A stretch of DNA of 64,000 bases from Aphrophora alni (Eukaryota > Arthropoda > Insecta > Hemiptera > Aphrophoridae). Shown here one piece after another: positions 56,910 through 64,000 of this stretch. The stretch covers positions 103,249,340-103,313,339 of the forward strand of contig OY740772.1 of the NCBI GenBank assembly GCA_963513935.1. Direction: 5' to 3'. A program made the translations under genes and the position numbers. Below the pieces are notes generated by a model. It did no database searches, had not been told where the DNA came from, and saw only the letters and a list, made by a program, of their open reading frames with translations. Position 1 is the first letter of the stretch. The number at the start of each line of letters is the position of its first letter.

Positions 56910-57401
56910 TTACAAGAACTGTTCAAAATTACGACCGTCAACCCGGTTGCATAATCTAAACCGATCAATCATGGATCGTTGAACACGTCCAAAAACTTGG
57001 TCATCTTCTTTTATTATTGCGGCTGCTTCAACAACTCGAGCTACCAAGTCCATCTCACTCTCTACAGGTGAGCTATAAACCAATTGTTTCATTGTGCCCC
57101 AAAGGAAGAAGTCTAGAGGAGTGAGATCGGGCGATCGAGCGGGCCACGGTGTCGGCCCTCCACGCCCAATCCAACTGTTTGGAAAAGTGATATTCAAGTA
57201 ATCACGGACTATATTGCCATAGTGGGCTGGGGCTCCGTCGTGTTGGAACCACATATTTTCTCGGACAAGAAGAGGAACATCTTCCATCAACTCCGGAAGA
57301 ATATCTCTAAGGAACACTAAGTAGGTTGGTGAGTTCAGCCGATTTGACGTATGACGGATGATTGTAAAGTTATTTAGACAGTGTAAAAGGAGTATTAGCA
57401 T
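56910..57401 (-). pseudogene. Truncated DD41D transposase, C-terminal half
   Basis: A 163-codon open frame. It starts at an ATG inside the right terminal repeat, so about its first 11 residues are TIR sequence. Homology to transposase starts near residue 21 (RLNSPTYLVFL). The second catalytic Asp is residue 55 (WFQHDGAPAH) and the third is residue 97 (PDLTPLDFFLWG), with 41 residues between them. This spacing defines the DD41D (rosa/Visitor-type) group of Tc1/mariner. The C-terminal region (VARVVEAAA, then RSMIDRF and GRNFEQFL) is intact. The N-terminal DNA-binding HTH domains and the first catalytic Asp are missing, and about half of a usual transposase of roughly 340 residues is gone. It could make a stable protein but not an active enzyme. 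Confidence 0.92.
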
Positions 57402-57842
57402 TGTTTAAACGGAGAAAAGTGGTCATGCTTTACGAAAAGAGCTAATTTCTCTGTTGTTTTTTATCCGATCTTAACAAATAATGTATTATTGAAAACTACA
57501 TAAAATTTACTAACTTTTTCATTTCTTGCAATTTTTTTGTAAAGTCAACGGTTTTCGTGGAATTTGGCATCAAAGATTTTAAATGGCCGCCATCTTGAAA
57601 CGGTTAACGATATTTTAGTATAATTTTAAACGAAGATAGGTCTTAATAAGATAAACATTTGTGCAAAATCTCAATAATGTACCTCAAACCGTTTAGGAGT
57701 AAGGAATTGTTTTGTAAAAAACACATACAGACAGATAGACGGAAAACTAGGCACCGCAGACCCATGTTCCTATGGTGAAATGTGTTTGTCTTGACCCAAG
57801 CAATAACGCTATATACATGTGTCCAAAGAGTTACGGGACACC

Positions 57843-57845
<3 letters not shown>
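57370..57845 (-). repeat. Right terminal inverted repeat of the DD41D element
   Basis: The 476-bp right arm, complementary to 56296-56771. It ends GAGTTACGGGACACCCTG and supplies the start codon of the truncated transposase frame. Confidence 0.93.

Positions 57846-57891
<46 letters not shown>
57846..57891. repeat. (TA)n microsatellite
   Basis: About 23 TA units abutting the transposon end; it gives Tyr-Ile repeat frames on both strands that are not genes. Confidence 0.95.
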
Positions 57892-57895
<4 letters not shown>

Positions 57896-58195
57896 AGTCC
57901 AAAACCACTGACTGATCACGAAATCATCTCTGGATCCAAGAAGCCTAGAGCTATGAATTTTTTAACATGGTTTGGGGTAAGTCTGTAGACGCGTACTAAG
58001 AAAGGGTTTTGAAAATATTCCACTCCAAGGGTGTTTTTACTCTTAAAGCACATCTCTGGATCCAAAAAGCCTAAAGCTATGAATTTTGTAACATGGTTTG
58101 GGGGTAGGTCTGTAGACACGTATTAGAGTTGTGCTAAAACTCTTAAATCTGAAATATTCGCGTGCGAAGCCGCTAGTAACAGCTAGTTTATTATA
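57892..58195 (-). mobile_element. Family T element, short copy
   Basis: 'CACTGACTGATCACGAAATC' is followed by nearly two array units ('CTGGATCCAAGAAGCCTAGA', 'TAACATGGTTTGGGGTA', 'GTCTGTAGACGCGTACTAAG'). It then ends in a different flank, 'TGAAATATTCGCGTGCGAAG' and 'CCGCTAGTAACAGCTAG'. That flank differs from the other two copies, so either the family has two forms or this copy is chimeric. Confidence 0.75.
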
Positions 58196-58640
58196 AGGCG
58201 GTGATGACCGCAAGAATAAATAAAATTTGAATAAAACTGATGCAGTATTTTTAATCCTTTATAATAACTACAAGAACGATAGTTTGATATTTATTTTTAG
58301 GGATAACAATCTAAGTTTTTTAAAAGATTACGTCACTACAACTGTGCGAGTACTGTTTTCTGTTAAATTACATTTTGTATGATAACTGCGCACCATTATA
58401 TGATGTCTGGACTAAATTGCTTCAATCTGAAGAGCAATCACTGCCAAGATGTTTTCATCATAAATGGAATAATCTACGTTTAATATATACACAGTGATAA
58501 TGAAACAAGTTGTTAAGATAACATCACTTTCAGTCGACGATTGCATCAGATTTATAAACTGGTTACACATGTAACAGTTTTAATGTAACAAGTTGTAAAA
58601 CATAATCATAATAGGTTTTAAAATATAGGAAAAGAAAAGA
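58196..58640. other. AT-rich DNA, nothing recognised
   Basis: No repeat partner or coding signal seen. Confidence 0.35.
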
Positions 58641-58815
58641 GTATAAAATACCTCCCTAACCCTCGACCACTCAAATATCATCAGGATCAAAAGAGAACAT
58701 TAGATGGTCAAAAGATATCTGATAAGAAAGATGAGAGAGAAGGTTTTAACCCAAGATTACATTTAAAAAAATTGTAGATCCAGCTAGGTCGTCGGGTTTG
58801 CTCACTATAAGTGAG
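58641..58815 (+). repeat. Family S copy
   Basis: 'CTCCCTAACCCTCGACCACT', 'AAAGAGAACATTAGATGGTC', 'AAGATGAGAGAGAAGG' and 'TTGTAGATCCAGCTAGGTCG' in the family order. Confidence 0.75.
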
Positions 58816-60673
58816 CCCCTGAGTGAGTGTATATGTGAAGTGTATCAGCATCAACCAAATATAAAATATACGGACAAGGTGTGTTAAATGCTCCACTCGA
58901 ATCCCTCTTGATAGTTGCAGGTAGTCCACAACTCTCCTTCGGTATGGTTCAATAACTTGAAAACCAAAATAGTATATTTCATCACTGGGACCAAAAGTGA
59001 AGCTTTTCAACACACGCTCAAGTTTAACTTAGGCTAAATGAGCGATGATCAAAAAGCTTCCTTTGATCCAAGAAATGAACTATATTTTTCATTATACTGC
59101 AAATAATATAAGAAAACAATTTCACAAAAATTAAAATGTTACAACCTAATTTACCTTCAAATCGATGGCAACAGCTGTTTTAACGGTTATTTACAATCGA
59201 GAGTATCGATTGTTTTTATAGATGCTTTACAAACGTTAATTAATTCGTAAAAACGAAGTAACAGCTGATGACCTCGACCTCCGCTGATGTTTATAGGTTA
59301 GGACTAAAAAGAACAACTTTAACGTCTCAATGCATCTATTGAAAAAAGCTGTTTTTGAAGCAGTATGACGAAAAAGATATTTTATATGTACCTTCTTGTG
59401 ATAAAAACTACTTTTCGGCAAAGTAGACATTTTCACTGTCCCACAAAATGGGGGTTTAAAGAGACAAGTCAATAATATTAAATGGAAACTCCCATCATGT
59501 GAGCCCTCATGTTAAAGGAGTTATTTAGTAAAATACAACTGCACAAACTAGAGGTCGATATCTTGCTCCTATCTGAATATTTGAAACTAATTTACTTGAT
59601 TTATACACAAACATGTACTTTAAAATATTTATACTGAAATACACATTACACACGAACATAAATATGTTTAGGACTTACATGAAAGCGTCTTACGCGAAAT
59701 TTTGACAAAAATCGACTATCAAGTTTTAGTTTTATTTTTGTCTTTTATTCCTATAACCAATTTTTTTTTTTTTTTTACCGAAAATTCACGAACCGGTATT
59801 TATGAAGAACTTGTGATCAAAACGTTTTATTTGTGTCTTTAGAGGCTAGACTTGACTGAAATGGTTACAGCTGATTTTAATAAAATCGTATTTTTTCCTT
59901 TATGACAGCTATCCCCATATTTTAAATTAAAAAACCTCCCGAGATATGGCCGAAATATAATTTTATAGAAATCGGTCCACCGTTTGTACTGTAGTGAACT
60001 GCAAATATGACACGGACATCATTTGTAGTCGAGCAAAATACTTAACATCGATTTTTTTTATATACCAATCAGATAACTTTAAAAATAAATAGAGATTCCA
60101 TATTTTGTTATGACGACAAAACTTTGATCACGCAACTATCACGCGTAAGCAGAGTGGAATTTTAAGTCCCTGTTATATAAAAGGCATCGTAAAATTTATC
60201 TTAACTATCTGATAAAGATCCTCGTTTCCCATCTCAGCCTATCACATGTTACCATTGGCCAACTTTGTGTTCTGAAACAACAATTAATAGCATTTCACAT
60301 ATTGATTTATAGGAGCAACATATAAAATAAAATGTGCACAAACTATCTCACTTGACGAAATGTTGAAATAAGTGTGACCGCTATTTTATTCGAAATAGGT
60401 ACAAAATAAAGTACCCCAGGATTTTTTGAGCTAAAACTAAAGGTATTACCAAATTTTTCATAATAATCGCCATTTTCCCAATATGACAGTCAGTTCTAAA
60501 TTTTCTTACGGGAACGTTTTTGGACGAAACTCATTAGTATTTTTAAACTTTTTTATTCTTGAGTATTTTTTGACATCTCCAACCGTTTACAAGAAATGTT
60601 TCAAAAATTCGTAAAATCAAACTGTTTTCAGAGACGATTTTTCTTTTTTTTTCAAAGTCAAATTCAAATTAAA
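58816..60673. other. AT-rich DNA with a family A-like fragment
   Basis: 59790-60020 shares an outline with family A near 32250-32500 ('ATTTATGAAGA', 'TAGAGGCTAGACTTGA', 'AAAATCGTATTTTT', 'GAGATATGGCC'). A minus-strand 101-codon frame at 58708-59013 overlaps a family S copy and has no recognised domain, as does a 78-codon frame at 59236-59472. Confidence 0.4.
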
Positions 60674-61152
60674 TTTAAACTAGAGCTAGGGTAAAAGGTG
60701 TAATAACATTACTGTTATTTTTATTTATTCCATAGGCTGAGAAATAAGAGAGTTATGGGTAAAAAACAAAAATCATAATTTTCTGGTAATTGTCTAGAAT
60801 ATCCACTAGCTCTTTATTATTGTTAGGCCTACATGTTAGCTACATTGATGTTCTTTCCTTTAAAAAGTCAACCGTTAAAGTGCTATTACTCCCACTGAAT
60901 TACTAAATTTTGTAAATTATGGACAAATTGCATTATACATTTTTGTTTCAGTTATAATATCTTATTCACAAGGTCTAATACATCCAGTAGTCTAATAATT
61001 AAAAACTGGTGAAAGCTTGTAGATGTTCTAGACAATTACGAGAAAATTATGGATTTTTTTTACTATCAATAACTTTGTTATTCCTCAGCCTACAGCCTAA
61101 AATTAAAATAACAATAATGTTATTAGATCTTTTAACCTAGCTCTAGTTTAAA
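60674..61152. mobile_element. 479-bp fold-back element or MITE
   Basis: Left arm from 60674 ('TTTAAACTAGAGCTAGG', 'TAATAACATTACTGTTATTT', 'TAGGCTGAGAAATAA', 'ATAATTTTCTGGTAATTGTC') and right arm up to 61152 are complementary over roughly 150 bases with mismatches and small gaps. The centre (about 60830-61000) is AT-rich and non-coding. No target duplication was resolved. Confidence 0.8.
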
Positions 61153-61835
61153 GTCTCCTAAATTTAACTTATTAAATAAAAATCATTTCAGGAAATAGCT
61201 TAAATTAAATACATTTTGTGCCGCTATTTTGGTTAGGAACATCCAAAAAATATTTCGTAATTGCCATTAATTTTGTCTCTTTAAGCTCTTTAATTTATCA
61301 TGCCACAGGATGTGGGTTCCCAATTTAAAATTTTATGTACCCCAAATACCCCCCTTTAGGAGGAGGTACTATCATCAAGAAACTTCAGGTGACCCAGTTA
61401 GCAGTCTCAAAAGGTTTCAACAAACGTTAAGGTGGGGGAGGGGTGCATTATTTACACACTGTATAATGTGGTCACACAGAGTAGTATGTTTCCTGGGATT
61501 TACCTTTGTTCCAACGAGTTTCATTGTATTTCAATGAAAAACATCCAATGGAATGTAGGTTGTTACGTACACGTGGTATACAGGGTGTATCAAAAACTCA
61601 GATGATGATTTTAGTGACCAACAAAAGTACACAAAATGCATAATACAAACACGACCACTACTAAACATGGCAATATTACATGGCTTTCAGAAAAAAAACT
61701 TATAAACGAAGGAATCGATGTTACCAATAATCAATATTGTACCCTAAGCATCAATCTGAATTTTTAAATTGTAGATTTTTTTATGTTGTTTAACTCTGTA
61801 ACTCATTTATGTTTGTTGAGATAATGTCCACTGTA
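61153..61835. other. AT-rich DNA with a mariner-type end
   Basis: 'TATACAGGGTGTATCAAAAA' at about 61577 looks like a Tc1/mariner superfamily end, with no partner found. A 75-codon frame at 61310-61537 has no recognised domain. Confidence 0.4.
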
Positions 61836-61839
61836 CCAA

Positions 61840-63115
61840 ACACGATAGCGCTTACAAAAAATAAAATAGGAGCATGAAATTTGGTGTAGAGGACTTATAA
61901 TGTGCTCATGTAGAACCCTATTTAAAAAAAAACAGAAAATCTATATCTATAAAAGTGAAAACTCACTCATTGATCACAAAATCTCTGTATCCAAAAGGCC
62001 TAGAGCTATGAATTTTTTAACATGGTTTGGGGTAGGTCTGTAGACGCGTATTAATAAAGGGTTTTGAAAATGTTCCACTCCAAGAATGTTTTTACCCCTA
62101 AAGTATATCTCTGGATACAAAAAGCCTAGAGCTATGATTTTTTTTAACATGGTTTGGGGTGGGTCTGTAGACGCGTATTAATAAAGAGTTTGGAAAATGT
62201 TCCACTCCAAGAATGTTTTTACCCCTAAAGTATATCTCTGGATACAAAAAGCCTAGAGCTATGATTTTTTTTAACATGGTTTGGGGTGGGTCTGTAGACG
62301 CGTATTAATAAAGAGTTTGGAAAAAGTTCCACTCCAAGAAATGTTTTTACCCCTAAAGTATATCTCTGGATCCAAGAAGCCTAGAGCTATGATTTTTTTA
62401 ACATGGTTTGGGGTAGGTCTGTAGACGCGTATTAATAAAGGGTTTTGAAAATATTACACTCCAAGAATGTTTTTTACCCCTAAAGTATATCTCTGGATCC
62501 AAGAAGCCTAGAGCTATGAATTTTTTAACATGGTTTGGGGTAGGTCTGTAGACGCGTATTAATAAAGGGTATTGAAAATATTACACTCCAAGAATGTTTT
62601 TTACCCCTAAAGTATATCTCTGGATCCAAGAAGCCTAGAGCTATTAATTTTTTAACATGGTTTGGGGTCGGTCTGTAGACGCGTACTAAAAAAGGGTTTA
62701 GAAAAGGTTCCACTCAAAGGGTGTTTTTTACCCCTAAAAAAGTATATCTTTGTTATTTAAGGGTCGATTTTGATCAAAATTGGCGGTTTGCTGTATTTGG
62801 GCATAATTTATTTCCATATCACCACCATTAGGGTTGTACTAAAAAAAAAAAAAAAAAAAATTGTTTATAAAACTATCTCAACTATCCCCTGGTGAAACTG
62901 CGCCCAATATAAAAAATAATATAAAAATTCATAACTGCACCCAATTTAAATAGTTTTTCTGTTCATATCTCTTGTGTTATTTACTTAAAATACGCTAAAT
63001 TAGATAGAAATTTTCAGACTTCAATTTTGCATATAATGGACAAACCTCCATCTATCTACCATGACAAATATCAAAGTTATTGTCAAAAATGTTATTCCGA
63101 ACTCTGAATAACATA
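61840..63115 (-). repeat. Family C copy split by a family T insertion
   Basis: Left part 61840-61935 ('GATAGCGCTTACAAAAAATA', 'GGAGCATGAAATTTGGTG', 'TAATGTGCTCATGTAGAACC') and right part 62940-63110 ('TCTGTTCATATCTCTTGTG', 'CCATGACAAATATCAAAGTT') together give one family C copy in order, with the family T element in between. Confidence 0.8.
61945..62930 (-). mobile_element. Family T element, longest copy
   Basis: Starts 'TATAAAAGTGAAAACTCACT', followed by about six array units of 121-124 bp ('CTGGATCCAAGAAGCCTAGA', 'AACATGGTTTGGGGTAGG', 'CTGTAGACGCGTATTAATAA', 'CCACTCCAAGAATGTTTTT', 'ACCCCTAAAGTATATCTC'). It ends with the unique flank 'GATTTTGATCAAAATTGGCG', 'CACCACCATTAGGGTTGTAC', an A21 run and 'AACTATCCCCTGGTGAAACT'. 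It is the full reverse of 48791-49490. No transposase or replicase is encoded. Confidence 0.9.
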
Positions 63116-63124
63116 TGATATTTA

Positions 63125-63275
63125 TGTAGTTACGAGACACGAGCGAAGCGAGTGGAGACTATATAATATATACATGTCTAGCCGATCTCAATAAATTAGT
63201 GATATACAAGATTTACGAGTTTCAAAAAACCTGTGTAACAACTGTTTTAAAGAAACACCCTATACTATAAGAGCC
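63125..63275 (+). repeat. Family M copy
   Basis: 'GACACGAGCGAAGCGAGTGG' at about 63140, then 'TATACATGTCTAGCCGA', 'AATAAATTAGTGATATACAA' and 'CCTGTGTAACAACTGTTTTA'. Confidence 0.7.
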
Positions 63276-63279
63276 TTGA

Positions 63280-64000
63280 TCTTACAATTTAGAGGATCTG
63301 TTGCTATTGCATTTGTTTATTCTGTCCGTATAATATGGTCTAGTTGTGCACAAGGAAGTCCTACACATAATATCTTCCCTCAGATTTTCCACGTCTAAAG
63401 CACTTCTCATTGGATATCATGACTGCCATTAAATCCAAGACAAGCTACCCTAAGTACTAAATCCCAAGTTTAACTCCCTAGTGTAAAATAACTGTTAATG
63501 GCTTACATCTCATTTCCGTTAAAGGCATTTTTAATGTCTTTAAGTTTTCGGAAATTGCGAACACTCAACAACCCTATTTGTAATGACCGAGTGATGAAGC
63601 AAGGTAGTGTTTTACTCGATTATTTGTCATTCCGTCTCTATTTAAGTTTGGAATATAAAGTACTTTCCAAGACCACCGATGTCAAGTGAGGTACTGAACG
63701 CTCATCCACACAATATCACTCTTGGCAACCTCCCAGGATTTGGTTTCTCCAGTCATCCCGAGAGGTAAAGGGCTCAGTATAATATCTGATGACGTCAAAA
63801 ACTGGGTTCTTCAGGAAGGTGACAACTATGGTAGTATGGCTTATCTCAAATAAACTCCCTCTCTATTTCTCTACAACCTTTAATCTGTAAGCAGACTTTA
63901 GTGTCCGGCTTTAAAAAAAAAAGTCAAGAAGCACAAATCCGATCATGACTTCCAGAGCTGCTGTTAGACAGTAGAGTCTAGTGTGCCATCGAACGATCCA
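63280..64000. other. Unassigned DNA
   Basis: Somewhat less AT-rich than the window average. A 63-codon frame at 63498-63689 has no recognised domain. No repeat partner elsewhere in the window was noticed. Confidence 0.35.

Larger units (their letters stand above)
56296..57845 (-). mobile_element. Tc1/mariner element (DD41D) with 476-bp TIRs
   Basis: The element begins CAGGGTGTCCCGTAACTC at 56296, ends with the complement at 57845, and is flanked by TA on both sides, the usual target duplication. The inverted repeats are 476 bp each (56296-56771 and 57370-57845). The innermost 83 bases are identical and the outermost 56 differ at three positions by hand count, so the insertion is young. Only 598 bp lie between the arms, coding for the C-terminal half of a transposase. 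It is a deletion derivative and cannot move by itself. It sits in a TA microsatellite. Confidence 0.95.

Noticed and set aside
57643..57988. Tyr-Ile repeat proteins on both strands
   Set aside because: Translations of the (TA)n microsatellite at 57846-57891; the same applies to the frame over 38011-38067.
62525..62713. Repeated peptide frames with 'VRVYRPTPNHVKK'
   Set aside because: Translation of family T tandem units; the similar frames at 49068-49265 and 57916-58119 have the same cause.

Overview
The window looks like intergenic or intronic DNA from an AT-rich, repeat-rich arthropod genome, most likely an insect. The reasons are interstitial tracts of the insect telomeric unit TTAGG (about 45.34-45.45, 48.18 and 53.44-53.64 kb), transposon relics of insect type (a DD41D Tc1/mariner element, a pogo-like element, Jockey-like and RTE/CR1-like LINE fragments), and no bacterial gene organisation. 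I found no host protein-coding gene, rRNA gene or intact tRNA gene. A hemipteran would fit this style of genome, but the sequence does not prove it. All repeat families here were recognised by reading the sequence by eye. Boundaries are approximate unless stated, and family letters are my own.

Layout. 0-8 kb: sparse AT-rich DNA with a 35-bp minisatellite (1.36-2.75 kb) and a perfect 59-bp hairpin (5.7 kb). 8.1-12 kb: one copy of a long dispersed repeat (family A), interrupted by a 1.7-kb element that has 32-bp terminal inverted repeats around seven 202-bp tandem units. 13-15.5 kb: a family D repeat. 16.7-33.1 kb: a large imperfect inverted duplication. At least ten blocks in the left arm recur, nested and in mirror order, in the right arm, around a centre near 25.3 kb. 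Inside it lie a 350-bp MITE, Jockey-like reverse transcriptase fragments and hammerhead-ribozyme-like motifs. 33-42 kb: a tRNA-like SINE head, microsatellites and LINE tails. 42.8-43.6 kb: a pogo-like element with a transposase C-terminus. 45-54 kb: many copies of a short dispersed repeat (family S), some fused to TTAGG tracts. 48.8-49.5, 57.9-58.2 and 61.9-62.9 kb: three copies of a mobile element with an internal tandem array of about 122 bp. 56.3-57.8 kb: a young DD41D Tc1/mariner element with 476-bp terminal inverted repeats and a truncated transposase.

Nothing suggests cooperating host genes. The biology visible here is transposons, satellite DNA growing inside mobile elements, nested insertions, inverted duplication, and small self-cleaving-ribozyme-like folds scattered among retroelement debris. 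Family names used below: A (long repeat shared by 8.1-12, 16.7-20 and 31.3-33.1 kb), C (very abundant repeat with a conserved end near 'AACTTCGCTATTTGTC'), D (13.1, 27.4 and 28.3 kb), G (short repeat with a GGGTAAGTAC core), M (repeat with mirror motif GAGCGAAGCGAG), S (SINE-like repeat ending near 'ATCCAGCTAGG'), T (element with the 122-bp array).
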